In this document: in pieces, positions 1 to 7,811 of the stretch
How the letters are laid out: every line of letters begins with the position of its first letter
Numbering within the stretch: the first letter of the stretch is position 1
Assembly: GCA_045592865.1 (NCBI GenBank)
Contig: JAZNVP010000065.1
Location: forward strand, 1 to 14,351
Direction: 5' to 3'
DNA length: 14,351 nucleotides
Source: RGIG9114 sp045592865
GTDB lineage: Bacteria > Bacillota > Clostridia > Oscillospirales > JAGBHD01
Notes under the pieces: model-generated
What the model saw: the letters and a program-made list of their open reading frames with translations, nothing else
What the model was told of the DNA's origin: nothing
The model's database searches: none
Program-made: the position numbers and the translations under genes

Positions 1-650
1 CTTCCTCCGGGGGTTACCTCGGGGTTACCATACATAACGCCAACCTTTTCACGAAGCTGGTTAATAAATATTGCAACGCAGTTTGATTTAGAAATAACAC
101 CTGTGAGTTTTCTGAGCGCCTGTGACATAAGTCTTGCCTGAAGACCAACGTGACTGTCGCCCATCTCACCCTCTATCTCGGCTCTCGGAACCATTGCGGC
201 AACCGAGTCGATAACGATAACGTCGATAGCGTTGGAACGAACGAGCGCCTCGGCGATCTCGAGCGCCTGTTCACCCGTGTCGGGCTGGGAAACAAGTAAA
301 GAATCGATATCAACGCCGAGAGCACGGGCATACTGAGGGTCAAGCGCGTGTTCAACGTCTATAAAAGCGGCAATACCGCCCTTTTTCTGAGCCTCTGCTG
401 CAACGTGGAGCGCAACGGTCGTTTTACCCGAGGACTCGGGTCCGTAGATCTCAACTATTCTTCCCTTCGGAACGCCGCCGATACCGAGCGCGATATCAAG
501 GGATAAGGATCCCGTTGAGATCGACTCAACGTTAAGTCCTTCGTTCTGACCGAGTTTCATAACGGCGCCCTTTCCGAACTGCTTCTCTATCTGAAGAAGC
601 GCCGTTTCAAGTGCCTTTTCTCTTTCACTGATTTTTTTAGATTCTGCCAT
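1..650 (-). CDS. recA: RecA recombinase, N-terminal 216 residues (3' end outside window)
   Basis: RecA coats single-stranded DNA, drives homologous strand exchange and, in the SOS response, triggers LexA self-cleavage. Translating from the ATG at 650 gives an uninterrupted frame to the window edge. Visible elements are the Walker A motif GPESSGKT (residues 70-77), the catalytic glutamate in FIDVEHA (E100), the Walker B aspartate in VIVIDS (D148), loop L1 around EGEMGDSHVGLQARLM (160-175), and the start of loop L2 with the sensing glutamine in INQLREKVG (Q198). A GGGAGG ribosome binding site lies 9 bases before the ATG, which fixes the start. The gene begins 38 bases after prmC stops, and I see no sigma-A promoter or LexA box (GAAC-N4-GTTC type) in that gap, so co-transcription with prmC is likely. 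Identity is certain; only the C-terminal part is missing because the window ends. Confidence 0.98.
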   Translation of the reverse strand, partial: MAESKKISEREKALETALLQIEKQFGKGAVMKLGQNEGLNVESISTGSLSLDIALGIGGVPKGRIVEIYGPESSGKTTVALHVAAEAQKKGGIAAFIDVEHALDPQYARALGVDIDSLLVSQPDTGEQALEIAEALVRSNAIDVIVIDSVAAMVPRAEIEGEMGDSHVGLQARLMSQALRKLTGVISKSNCVAIFINQLREKVGVMYGNPEVTPGG

Positions 651-688
651 ACTTCATTACCTCCCGTATATTAACACAAAAATTTAAA

Positions 689-1462
689 CTATTTTTCGCC
701 GACCACGACTCTTTCTATCCCCGAAAGATCGCGGACCTTATAAATATTTTTGTAACCGATATCTTTCATTATTTCAGAAACACTGTCCGATTGAGTGGCG
801 CCCACTTCAAAAAGAAGATGCCCACCCGTTTTCAGAGCGCGGTGGTACCGGTTTGCTATAAAGCGGTAAAACAAAAGACCGTCCTCACCGCCGAAAAGCG
901 CCGACGGGGGTTCAAACTCCACCTCTTTCTGAAGGCTTTTCATATCCTCTCCCGTGAGATACGGCGGGTTCGCCGTTATCATATCCAACTCGGAAAATAA
1001 AGATATCGCCTTATCAGAAAAAAGGTCCTCGTTTATAACCTCTATTCCGCCGTATTTTTCGGCATTTTCTTTAAGATAGGAATAAGCCGCCGCTTCCTTT
1101 TCGAGCGCAAAATATACCCCGTTTTTGTTGTTCTTGATCGCAATTACAATAGCGCCGCTACCGCTGCAAAGGTCTAAAAGTCTCGGGTTTTCTTTGTTCT
1201 TTAAAAGTTTCAGAGCCTCGTCGACAAGGGTCTCGGTGTCCTGACGGGGAATTAAGACCCCCTCGCCCACCTTTAAGGTAACGTCATAGAAATCCCATTC
1301 GCCGAAGATATACTGAAGAGGATATCCCTCTCCTCTTAGTTTTGCGATCTTTAATATCTCTTCCTCGTTATCTGTAAAGCGAAGGATCTCCCTCGCTTCA
1401 AACGATGCCGACTCAACGCCCTTCTCTGAAAGGATATCTCTTAAGTTTCCTTCGGTTACCAC
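689..1462 (-). CDS. prmC: Peptide chain release factor N5-glutamine methyltransferase PrmC
   Basis: PrmC (HemK family) methylates the glutamine of the GGQ motif in release factors RF1 and RF2 using S-adenosylmethionine, which raises termination efficiency. The 257-residue product has the family's helical N-terminal domain with PLQYIFGEWDFY (48-59) and VLIPRQDTE (69-77), then a Rossmann methyltransferase fold with the SAM loop LDLCSGSG (96-103) and the signature NPPY (165-168) that holds the substrate glutamine. I chose the GTG at 1462 because it has GGAGG 7 bases upstream and gives a family-typical N-terminus. An ATG further upstream at 1516 would add 18 unconserved residues inside the DUF1385 coding region. 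The start overlaps the stop of the DUF1385 gene by 7 bases, which suggests translational coupling. In many Firmicutes prmC sits beside prfA (RF1); here recA follows instead. Confidence 0.95.
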   Translation of the reverse strand: MVTEGNLRDILSEKGVESASFEAREILRFTDNEEEILKIAKLRGEGYPLQYIFGEWDFYDVTLKVGEGVLIPRQDTETLVDEALKLLKNKENPRLLDLCSGSGAIVIAIKNNKNGVYFALEKEAAAYSYLKENAEKYGGIEVINEDLFSDKAISLFSELDMITANPPYLTGEDMKSLQKEVEFEPPSALFGGEDGLLFYRFIANRYHRALKTGGHLLFEVGATQSDSVSEIMKDIGYKNIYKVRDLSGIERVVVGEK

Positions 1463-2394
1463 TTGGCTTCCTCCGGATCTTGTGGCTTCACCGACTCGAG
1501 CGCCGTTATAGCGCATTCTATCATACTATCCTCGGGCTCCTTCGTTGTTATATGTTGAAGAAGAACGCCGGGCGCCGAGATTATGCGGGTAAATATATTA
1601 TCATATCTTCCTGCGAGTTTAATAAACTCATATGCAATGCCGATCGTGAGTGGCAAGGTCAGAACCTTTACACCGACCCTGTAGAACAAATTCCATGTTG
1701 GGATAAGGCACATAACGAAAATCGAAACAAGAATTGAAATAATGAGGAAAGATGTTCCGCATCTTGGGTGGAAACGCTTCATGGGACGGACATTTTCAAC
1801 CGTTAAAGGAAACCCTTTCTCATAGCAGAAAATCGTTTTATGCTCTGCCCCGTGATACATATATACCCTTTTAAGATCGGGCATCAAGGAAGTGAGCGCG
1901 AGATATGAAACGAATATCATAACCTTTACAACGCTCTCTAAAACTGTGTTTAAAAAGTTACCGAGCGGCAAAGCGAGATTAACAAGTTTAACTATTCCCG
2001 TTGGGAGTATCATAAAAAGAAGCACCGATATTATAAGGGCAAAAATGATAGAAAGCACCGATATGACCGCCGTTAGCTTATCACCGATCTTTTCTTCAAG
2101 CCATTTATCGAATTTGCTTTCGGCTTCAGGAGTGTCGGTAAAGCCCGAGAGCTCGGTGGAGCGCATAAGGCATTTATATCCGCTCAGCATACTCTCCGCA
2201 AAGGCAAACACACCTCTTACTACGGGGCATTTCTGATACCATTTTTTATTTTTAAGTGAGGCGACGGTAACGTCCTCGGTTACTATTTCACCGCTCGTCG
2301 TTCTTATCGCCATGGTGCATTTTTCGGGTCCGCGCATCATAACGCCTTCAATAAGCGCCTGACCGCCGATGCTCGTTTTGTGTTCCTTTTTCAT
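1456..2394 (-). CDS. DUF1385 (YqhQ-like) multi-pass membrane protein
   Basis: This 312-residue protein matches the DUF1385/YqhQ family by the conserved N-terminal stretch IGGQALIEGVMMRGP (9-23), the HGAEHK motif (181-186) and the MKRFHPRCGTSFL block (205-217). The histidines, glutamate and cysteine in those blocks look like possible metal ligands, but that is inference and the biochemical role is not established. About four hydrophobic segments are visible near 108-135, 153-172, 215-235 and 243-262, so it is an integral membrane protein with a soluble N-terminal part. GGAGG precedes the ATG by 5 bases. It starts 14 bases after the histidine kinase gene and runs into prmC with a 7-base overlap. 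The DUF1385-prmC pairing is common in Firmicutes; being placed behind a two-component system is less expected. Confidence 0.93.
   Translation of the reverse strand: MKKEHKTSIGGQALIEGVMMRGPEKCTMAIRTTSGEIVTEDVTVASLKNKKWYQKCPVVRGVFAFAESMLSGYKCLMRSTELSGFTDTPEAESKFDKWLEEKIGDKLTAVISVLSIIFALIISVLLFMILPTGIVKLVNLALPLGNFLNTVLESVVKVMIFVSYLALTSLMPDLKRVYMYHGAEHKTIFCYEKGFPLTVENVRPMKRFHPRCGTSFLIISILVSIFVMCLIPTWNLFYRVGVKVLTLPLTIGIAYEFIKLAGRYDNIFTRIISAPGVLLQHITTKEPEDSMIECAITALESVKPQDPEEAKW
1470..1474 (-). promoter_or_regulatory. Ribosome binding site deciding the prmC GTG start
   Basis: GGAGG lies 7 bases before the GTG at 1462, inside the last codons of the DUF1385 gene. No comparable site precedes the upstream in-frame ATG at 1516. 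Confidence 0.8.
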
Positions 2395-2408
2395 TCTTTC
2401 CTCCGAAA

Positions 2409-3809
2409 CTACTGGGATACCTCTTCACTATTTTTAAGGGGAAGCTTTATGGTAACGACCGTTCCTATTCCCTTTTCACTCGCGATATCAAGTTCTCCCG
2501 AATGCAAGGTTATGATCTCATCGGCAACGGCAAGGCCGATACCCGAGCCTTTAACGGTGTTATCCGCCTTATAGAATTTATTTTTGATATAGGGAAGGTC
2601 TTTAGCGTCAATTCCGTTACCGTTATCTATAACCTTAATGGTAACGAATTCCTCGTCGGTTGAAACCTTAACCGCAACGGTTGAACCCTCGCCCGAATAT
2701 TTAAGGGCGTTATCAATAATATTTATAAACACCTGCTTTAATCTGAACCTGTCGCCAACCGCGATTATGATGTCCTCGGGTTCGTCATACTGAAGTGTTT
2801 TGTTTTCAATTTCTGCACGTTTTTTAAACATAAGATAGGCTTCGGTCACCTCGGCAACAAGGTCTATCTTTTCAAAGTTCATTGCAAGTTTTCCGAGCCT
2901 TATTCTTGAAAAGTCGAGAAGCTCCTCAACCATCATCGAAAGCCTTTCGGTCTCGGACGTTACTATCTTCATACCCTCTTTGTATTCGGGGCTAGACGTG
3001 TCCTTAATGCTTCCGAGGGTCTCTACCCAACCCTGAATAGCAGTTAGCGGTGTTCTGAGTTCATGCGAAACCGAAGAGATAAACTCGTTCTGCATATCCT
3101 CGGTTTTACCGAGTTCCTCCGCCATATGATTAATAACTCGGCAAAGGTCGCCTATTTCGTCGTTACTGTCGGTCATAAGACGGTAGTCGAAATGCCCCTC
3201 TGCTATGGAGTTTGCAACACCGCTTATATTACGAAGCGGATGGATGATCGAGCGGGTAAAGTAAATTCCGAGCCAGATAAAGAGCGCGATAATAACCAGC
3301 CCTACAATTCCAACGTAAGCGGTGAGTTCCCCTATCCTTGCGTCAACCTTCTGGATCGAAACAACCAGCCTTATTGCTCTCAAAGACGAGTTTCCGTGAG
3401 GAAGAAGCACCGAGACCGCCATTATCTTATGCCCCGTCTGGCCCATTCCCACGTAGACTCCTCGCGACGCCTTGGAATATGCCGCCTTCTGAAAGTCAGG
3501 CATATCGGCAACGTCTATAATAAAGCCCGAAGAGGTAACAACAACGTCGCCCTGAGAATCAATTCCCATAAGCTCTATTTTGTCCTTCTCCTCGTAGTTC
3601 TGAACAAGAATTTTCACCGATTCGATGTTCTCGGTGGAAATAATAGATTTGTAGAGAATGTTTGCCTTTTCGTTGAGATAGTTTTCGGTCTCACTGTAAA
3701 AATAACTGCGAATGCCGAAAAAACTCACCAAAACAGCCGCCGCAACCAATAGCACGACGGGGGTAAGCAGATATAGTATCCATTTTTTCGCAATCGACAG
3801 TCTGTGCAT
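2409..3809 (-). CDS. Membrane sensor histidine kinase with extracytoplasmic sensor domain and HAMP
   Basis: This is the sensor half of the two-component pair encoded with the preceding response regulator. The 466 residues read as a transmembrane helix (about 11-33), an extracytoplasmic sensor domain of about 130 residues (34-163), a second transmembrane helix (165-186), a HAMP linker (187-235), the dimerisation and phosphoacceptor helix with SHELRTP (H249), and an ATP-binding domain with N box INIIDNALKYS (362-372), G1 box DNGNGI (395-400) and G2 box GSGIGL (421-426). All catalytic motifs are intact. The sensor domain pattern (SQGDVVVTS at 85-93, then RGVYVGMGQTG at 116-126) resembles Cache/PDC-type ligand domains, which is inference. 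AGGAG lies 6 bases before the ATG. The gap to the response regulator is 14 bases. The stimulus is unknown; the upstream lipoprotein is a candidate accessory sensor. Confidence 0.95.
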   Translation of the reverse strand: MHRLSIAKKWILYLLTPVVLLVAAAVLVSFFGIRSYFYSETENYLNEKANILYKSIISTENIESVKILVQNYEEKDKIELMGIDSQGDVVVTSSGFIIDVADMPDFQKAAYSKASRGVYVGMGQTGHKIMAVSVLLPHGNSSLRAIRLVVSIQKVDARIGELTAYVGIVGLVIIALFIWLGIYFTRSIIHPLRNISGVANSIAEGHFDYRLMTDSNDEIGDLCRVINHMAEELGKTEDMQNEFISSVSHELRTPLTAIQGWVETLGSIKDTSSPEYKEGMKIVTSETERLSMMVEELLDFSRIRLGKLAMNFEKIDLVAEVTEAYLMFKKRAEIENKTLQYDEPEDIIIAVGDRFRLKQVFINIIDNALKYSGEGSTVAVKVSTDEEFVTIKVIDNGNGIDAKDLPYIKNKFYKADNTVKGSGIGLAVADEIITLHSGELDIASEKGIGTVVTIKLPLKNSEEVSQ

Positions 3810-3823
3810 TTCCTTCTCCTAAA

Positions 3824-4549
3824 TTAATCTTCTTTAACAAGCGTCTTGGTGGGCAGCGCCCAAACGTAACCTCTTCCCCAAACGGTCTGGATATATTTCG
3901 GTTCCGAGGGGTCCTCTTCAAGCTTCATTCTGAGCCTTCTGATGTTAACGTCAACAATTTTTTCCTCGTTGATGTATCCCTCTCCCCACACCCTCTCGCC
4001 GATAGCCTTTCGGGAAACGGGTATTTCGCCTTTTGAGATAAGGCATTCCATAATCTGATATTCTGTTCCGGTAAGGTCGATAGCCTCGCCGTTTTTAACG
4101 AGATTTCTCTTTTTAAGATTGAGAACGAAATCTCCGCTCTGGTAAGCATAAGGCTCGTTCTTCTTTTTGGCTGCGACCTTAATGCGCCTGTAAAGCGCCT
4201 CGATCCTTGCAACAAGCTCGGTCGGACTGAAAGGCTTGGTAACGTAATCGTCGGCACCCGAGGAAAGACCCATTATCTTATCGGCCTCCTGCGCCTTGGC
4301 GGTTAGCATAATAACGCCAACGTCGGGGCTTATCTCCCTTATTCTTCTGCAGGTTTCATATCCGTCAATACCCGGCATCATAACGTCCAGAAGAACTATA
4401 TCAATCGCGCCTTTATTCTCCTTAAATATTTCGAGAGCCTTTTCGCCGCAGTCTGCATCGAGAATAGAGTATCCGCACTTCTGAAGGTTAATAAGAATAA
4501 ACCCTCTTATTGCGTCCTCGTCCTCAACAACAAGTATTCTTTTCTGCAT
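3824..4549 (-). CDS. OmpR/PhoB-family response regulator
   Basis: This is a cytoplasmic DNA-binding regulator controlled by phosphorylation from the adjacent kinase. The 241-residue product has a receiver domain (about 3-118) with the acidic pocket VEDED (8-12), phosphoacceptor D55 in LLDVMMPG, conserved T83 in MLTAK and K105 in TKPF. A winged-helix output domain follows (about 135-233), with its recognition helix at VDVNIRRLRMKLE (199-211) and the wing at TVWGRGYVW (222-230). The start is set at the ATG at 4549, where GAGGGG precedes by 8 bases and the product begins with the family-typical MQKRILVVEDE. A start at 4582 would add 11 residues and overlap the lipoprotein gene. It begins 14 bases after the lipoprotein stop. 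Targets are unknown; the operon's own promoter is a plausible one. Confidence 0.96.
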   Translation of the reverse strand: MQKRILVVEDEDAIRGFILINLQKCGYSILDADCGEKALEIFKENKGAIDIVLLDVMMPGIDGYETCRRIREISPDVGVIMLTAKAQEADKIMGLSSGADDYVTKPFSPTELVARIEALYRRIKVAAKKKNEPYAYQSGDFVLNLKKRNLVKNGEAIDLTGTEYQIMECLISKGEIPVSRKAIGERVWGEGYINEEKIVDVNIRRLRMKLEEDPSEPKYIQTVWGRGYVWALPTKTLVKED

Positions 4550-4557
4550 ACCTTTCA

Positions 4558-4563
4558 CCCCTC
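4558..4563 (-). promoter_or_regulatory. Ribosome binding site deciding the response regulator start
   Basis: GAGGGG sits 8 bases before the ATG at 4549, in the short gap after the lipoprotein stop codon. It supports that ATG over the upstream in-frame one at 4582. Confidence 0.75.
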
Positions 4564-5853
4564 TTAAAGAACTATCAAACAATCCTTTAATTCATCATAA
4601 GATATTTCAAGATTTTTATCAATATCGTAAATCTTATTGTTTACCTTTGCATAGAAAACGATCGACTTACCCTCATAAATCTTGGAGTAACCCTGAGTGT
4701 CGCTCTCGTCCCCTTTATAAAGCACCTTAACGGTGAATACCTCAGTGCCTTTTTTCTCGGTGTCTCCCGTGTAAACGTAGGCACTGAGAAGGTTTCCCGC
4801 CTCATTAGATGTCAGAATAATTCTGTTTTCAAACCTCTCGGGAAGCCTTAGAATATAACCTAAATTATGGTTGACCGCACTGTCGCAAACCTTTTGGAGA
4901 TTATCTCCGCTTATCTTAAACCAACCGATAAGTCCTAAAATGTTTTTTTCCTCAAGCCCTTCGGTGTTGACCGAATAAGGAACGACCGACGGAATTTCGG
5001 GGTATCCGTCCCCGTCGATATCGGTGCAGTAAACACCGGTGTTGCGCTCAAAGCCTTGGGAACGCGCAACCGAGATCTTTCCGTCCGTTATCTTGAACAC
5101 CTCGGTCATAACCGCGTTGTTAACGAGCGAGTCAACGTAAATAAACGCCGAGAAATCGGGCAATACCTGCGCCGCCATGTTAAGATAAGAAACCGAAACG
5201 GTCTCACCGGTAAAGCTATCTAAAAGACTATTCCCATCGGTAGCGAAGGAATAGTAGGAAACGGTCTGTTTTTTAACGGCTCCGTCGGTGAAAAGCTTGA
5301 ACACCACGAAGGATTCCCTTATTGCAGAGCCCATCGAAACTATCTGGTAATCGGTAAACTCTGCGCTGCAGAGCTCCTCTCCGTTTCTGTCGAGATCGTA
5401 AACTATAAGAGTATCCTCGGTTCCCGAACCCGTAAATCCGACGATAAGGTTATTGGCCCCTACGTTTTTAAAACTGATAGTGTCCGCCTTGACAACGGAG
5501 TTTCCCGCGCCGTCCTTAGAGAAAACGAGCCCCCATTTACCCTCTTGTTTACGAAGATAAGCAACCTTGACCCTTTCGGTGTTATCGGTTGAATAGAAGG
5601 CAACGACCTCATCGGACCCATCCTTATCAAAATCTCTCGTTATGAATGGGGAAATGTTATTTCCCTTGGCGGGATATTCGAGCACGACCGACTGACCCGC
5701 CTCTTTCTGCAGAACCGAAATGATCTCCTTCTGATCGTTCCTCAGAAGCGGAGGCTCAACCAGATCGGTCACCGATTGCTTAAAAAGAGAGCAGGATGAA
5801 AACGTCAAGGTTATTGCGAGAATTAATGACAATAGTTTCAGCCGTTTCTTCAT
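4564..5853 (-). CDS. Secreted lipoprotein with FG-GAP/VCBS-like repeats
   Basis: The 429-residue protein begins with a lipoprotein signal: a basic start, a hydrophobic core and a lipobox-like TFSSC with the lipidated cysteine at residue 21. It should be anchored on the outer face of the membrane. The mature part carries several aspartate-rich, calcium-loop-like turns typical of FG-GAP/VCBS beta-propeller blades: DFDKDGSDEV near residue 74, DLDRNGEEL near 173 and DIDGDGYPEI near 278. I do not recognise a specific named family and see no catalytic motif. It is the first gene after a strong promoter and lies just upstream of the response regulator and kinase genes. A role as an extracellular accessory or sensing partner of that kinase is a reasonable inference. 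The ribosome binding site is modest (a GGAA/GGGA stretch about 8-15 bases upstream). Confidence 0.85.
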   Translation of the reverse strand: MKKRLKLLSLILAITLTFSSCSLFKQSVTDLVEPPLLRNDQKEIISVLQKEAGQSVVLEYPAKGNNISPFITRDFDKDGSDEVVAFYSTDNTERVKVAYLRKQEGKWGLVFSKDGAGNSVVKADTISFKNVGANNLIVGFTGSGTEDTLIVYDLDRNGEELCSAEFTDYQIVSMGSAIRESFVVFKLFTDGAVKKQTVSYYSFATDGNSLLDSFTGETVSVSYLNMAAQVLPDFSAFIYVDSLVNNAVMTEVFKITDGKISVARSQGFERNTGVYCTDIDGDGYPEIPSVVPYSVNTEGLEEKNILGLIGWFKISGDNLQKVCDSAVNHNLGYILRLPERFENRIILTSNEAGNLLSAYVYTGDTEKKGTEVFTVKVLYKGDESDTQGYSKIYEGKSIVFYAKVNNKIYDIDKNLEISYDELKDCLIVL

Positions 5854-5872
5854 TTTCGTTTCCCATTCCTAA

Positions 5873-5895
5873 ACTTAAATTTTCACACTTAAATT
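5873..5895. repeat. Direct repeat ACTTAAATT x2 at the transcription start of the lipoprotein operon
   Basis: The 9-mer ACTTAAATT occurs at 5873-5881 and 5887-5895, starts 14 bases apart. The second copy overlaps the -10 box and the pair spans the expected start of transcription, so it could be an operator. It may equally be chance in A+T-rich DNA. Confidence 0.4.
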
Positions 5896-5921
5896 ATATA
5901 ATATTTATGCCTTTCGGTCAA
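5893..5921 (-). promoter_or_regulatory. Sigma-A promoter for the lipoprotein/two-component/prmC/recA operon
   Basis: On the minus strand TTGACC (5921-5916) and TATAAT (5898-5893) are separated by exactly 17 bases, a near-consensus housekeeping promoter. Transcription would begin near 5886, about 33 bases before the lipoprotein ATG. The -35 box starts about 20 bases after the uvrC stop codon, and no terminator is visible between uvrC and this promoter, so some read-through from uvrC is also possible. Confidence 0.85.
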
Positions 5922-5941
5922 TAGTTTTCACGCATTCCTCA

Positions 5942-7759
5942 CTATCTGTTTTGCAAAAAATTTATTACCTTTTCCGCAGTTTTCAAGGGCACTGAAGCCC
6001 CAACGGACAGTTCCTCAGGCGTAAGTGCGGAAATCGCCGAAAGACTCTTATATTTCCTCATTATTTTTGCCGCGGTCTTGTCTCCAACGCCCTCCACCTT
6101 GGTGAGCGTTAAAGAAAGCGCATTTTTGTTTCTTTTCTTGCGGTGGGTCGTTATAGCAAAGCGGTGAACCTCTTCGCCGATGGTGGCGCAGAGCTTATAT
6201 GAAAGATAGGTTCTCTTAATTCCTATCTCGCCCTTCCCGTCGGTTATGGCGCGAGTCCTGTGGTTTTCGTCCTTAACAATACCGAAAACGCTAACGTCTA
6301 TGCCGAGGTCCGAGAGAACCGCTTTAACCGCACCTACCTGCCCCTTTCCGCCGTCAACTAAAATAAGGTCGGGCTTGGTTTTAAAGCCTTCATCCTTTTC
6401 TTCGGGGTTCAGATACCTTAAAAATCTTCTTCTGAATACCTCGGCAATTGCCGCGGTATCGTTCTCGGCGGGAAGATCGGTTATATTGAATTTCTTGTAA
6501 CCCGCTTTATAAGGCTCTCCGTTTTTAAAAACGACTATAACGCCGACCATAGCGTCCGCGCCGGTATTGGAAATATCGGCAGACTCAATTACTGCGGGAA
6601 CGCTTTTAAGTCCCAAAAGCCCCGAAAGTTCGGATAGGGTGAGCGCCGAGGTGGAGTTTTCTTTCATTAAGAAGGCAATTCTCTCGGCGGCGTTTGAAAG
6701 TGCAAGAGAGAGCATCTTTTTATTCTCTCCCGACTCTCCCGAAACTATCCTGACCGCCTTACCCTTTTTCTCTGATAGGAACTCTTCCAAAAGTCCTTTT
6801 TCGGCGGTTTTCTCCGAAAGAACGATATATTCGGGGACCTCTCTGTTTTCATAAAATTCGGTTATAAAGTTTCTCGGTATATCCTCATCATTGCAGAAAT
6901 CGAAACTGAAATCGGCTTTGTCCCTGAGAACCCCGCTCTTAAAGGAAAGCACCGAAGCCATAACACCTTTTTCGTATTTAACGAAGGCGATAAAGTCTTT
7001 GTCCCTTTTCCCGTCGACTCTAACGGTCTGGCGCTCGGTTATTCTCGAAATCGCCCTTATTCTGTCTCTTATGGAAGCCGCCTTTTCAAACTCGAGGTTT
7101 TCTGAGCACTCTTCCATCTCTTTTTTAAGTTTCTCCAGCGTCTCTTTTTCGCCCGACTTAATAAACGCAACTGCCGACTGCAGTTTTTCTTCATACTCCT
7201 CGGGCGATATTTTACCCTTGCAGACCCCGTCGCAGAGCCCGATATGGTAGTTCAGGCAGGGTCTTTCCTTTCCGAAATCTCTCGGAAAAACCTTTCTGCA
7301 GGTGGGAAGTTTAAAGGCACCGTTAGCCGCCTCAACGCACTGACGAACGGTGAAAAAACTCATATATGGGCCGAGATAGGTCCCATCCTTCCCTTTCTGC
7401 TTTTCGGCGGTAATTTTAGCGTATGGCCCGTCCGAGATCTTTATATAGGAGTAGCCCTTATCGTCCTTTAAAAGAATATTATACTTGGGCTTATACTGTT
7501 TTATAAGACTGCATTCAAGTGTCAAAGCCTCAATCTCGGTCTTGGTTACGATAAAGTCGAACGACTCCACGTTTATTACCATTTTATAGACCTTAACGGT
7601 GTGCGCCTCGATGTTGGTGAAATAAGAGGTAACGCGGTTTTTCAAGGACTTTGCCTTGCCAACGTAGATAACCTCACCGTTCTTATTCTTCATAATATAA
7701 ACACCGGGTTTAGAAGGAAGACTCAGCGCATCCTTCTGAAGCCTGGGTATACTGCTCAT
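5942..7759 (-). CDS. uvrC: UvrABC excinuclease subunit C
   Basis: UvrC makes the two incisions flanking a DNA lesion after UvrA and UvrB have located it. The 605-residue protein has the full domain order. The N-terminal GIY-YIG nuclease shows GVYIM (19-23) and IYVGKAK (31-37). Four cysteines (C154, C168, C176, C180) match the spacing of the reported iron-sulfur site. A UVR motif for UvrB contact lies near 208-238. The RNase H-like nuclease carries DISNTG (D395) and LVDGGKGQ (D469). A C-terminal helix-hairpin-helix contains VEGVGDKTAAKIM (555-567). The start is the ATG at 7759 with AAAGGAG 8 bases upstream; a 12-residue longer reading from 7795 would begin inside a terminator hairpin. The only gene-free sequence upstream is that terminator, and I find no convincing promoter, so expression may depend on read-through. 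No LexA-type box is visible. Confidence 0.97.
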   Translation of the reverse strand: MSSIPRLQKDALSLPSKPGVYIMKNKNGEVIYVGKAKSLKNRVTSYFTNIEAHTVKVYKMVINVESFDFIVTKTEIEALTLECSLIKQYKPKYNILLKDDKGYSYIKISDGPYAKITAEKQKGKDGTYLGPYMSFFTVRQCVEAANGAFKLPTCRKVFPRDFGKERPCLNYHIGLCDGVCKGKISPEEYEEKLQSAVAFIKSGEKETLEKLKKEMEECSENLEFEKAASIRDRIRAISRITERQTVRVDGKRDKDFIAFVKYEKGVMASVLSFKSGVLRDKADFSFDFCNDEDIPRNFITEFYENREVPEYIVLSEKTAEKGLLEEFLSEKKGKAVRIVSGESGENKKMLSLALSNAAERIAFLMKENSTSALTLSELSGLLGLKSVPAVIESADISNTGADAMVGVIVVFKNGEPYKAGYKKFNITDLPAENDTAAIAEVFRRRFLRYLNPEEKDEGFKTKPDLILVDGGKGQVGAVKAVLSDLGIDVSVFGIVKDENHRTRAITDGKGEIGIKRTYLSYKLCATIGEEVHRFAITTHRKKRNKNALSLTLTKVEGVGDKTAAKIMRKYKSLSAISALTPEELSVGASVPLKTAEKVINFLQNR

Positions 7760-7767
7760 TATGGCAA

Positions 7768-7774
7768 CTCCTTT
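7768..7774 (-). promoter_or_regulatory. Ribosome binding site deciding the uvrC start
   Basis: AAAGGAG ends 8 bases before the ATG at 7759 and lies just beyond the T-tract of the preceding terminator. It rules in this ATG over the in-frame one at 7795. Confidence 0.85.
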
Positions 7775-7780
7775 CTTATC

Positions 7781-7811
7781 AAAATAAAAACGCATCCCAA
7801 AAGGGATGCGT
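7781..7811 (-). terminator. Intrinsic terminator after the zinc-ribbon gene
   Basis: On the minus strand a perfect 9-bp stem, ACGCATCCC with GGGATGCGT, closes a TTTT loop and is followed by TTTTATTTT, a textbook Rho-independent terminator. It lies 12 bases after the zinc-ribbon stop codon and ends 21 bases before the uvrC start codon, so it also forms the leader of uvrC. Confidence 0.93.

Noticed and set aside
651..688. SOS (LexA) box upstream of recA
   Set aside because: No GAAC-N4-GTTC-like sequence is present here, nor in the gaps upstream of uvrC, the sigma factor or the lipoprotein gene.
689..1516. A 275-residue prmC start at 1516
   Set aside because: The extra 18 residues are out-of-frame DUF1385 codons with no ribosome binding site; the GTG at 1462 is well placed.
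3063..3752. A 229-codon plus-strand open frame opposite the histidine kinase gene
   Set aside because: It lies wholly antisense to a gene with intact kinase motifs, has no recognisable domain, and is composition-driven; other plus-strand frames in the window are likewise shadows.
5942..7795. A 617-residue uvrC start at 7795
   Set aside because: The start would lie inside the terminator hairpin and T-tract; the ATG at 7759 has a strong AAAGGAG and a family-typical N-terminus.
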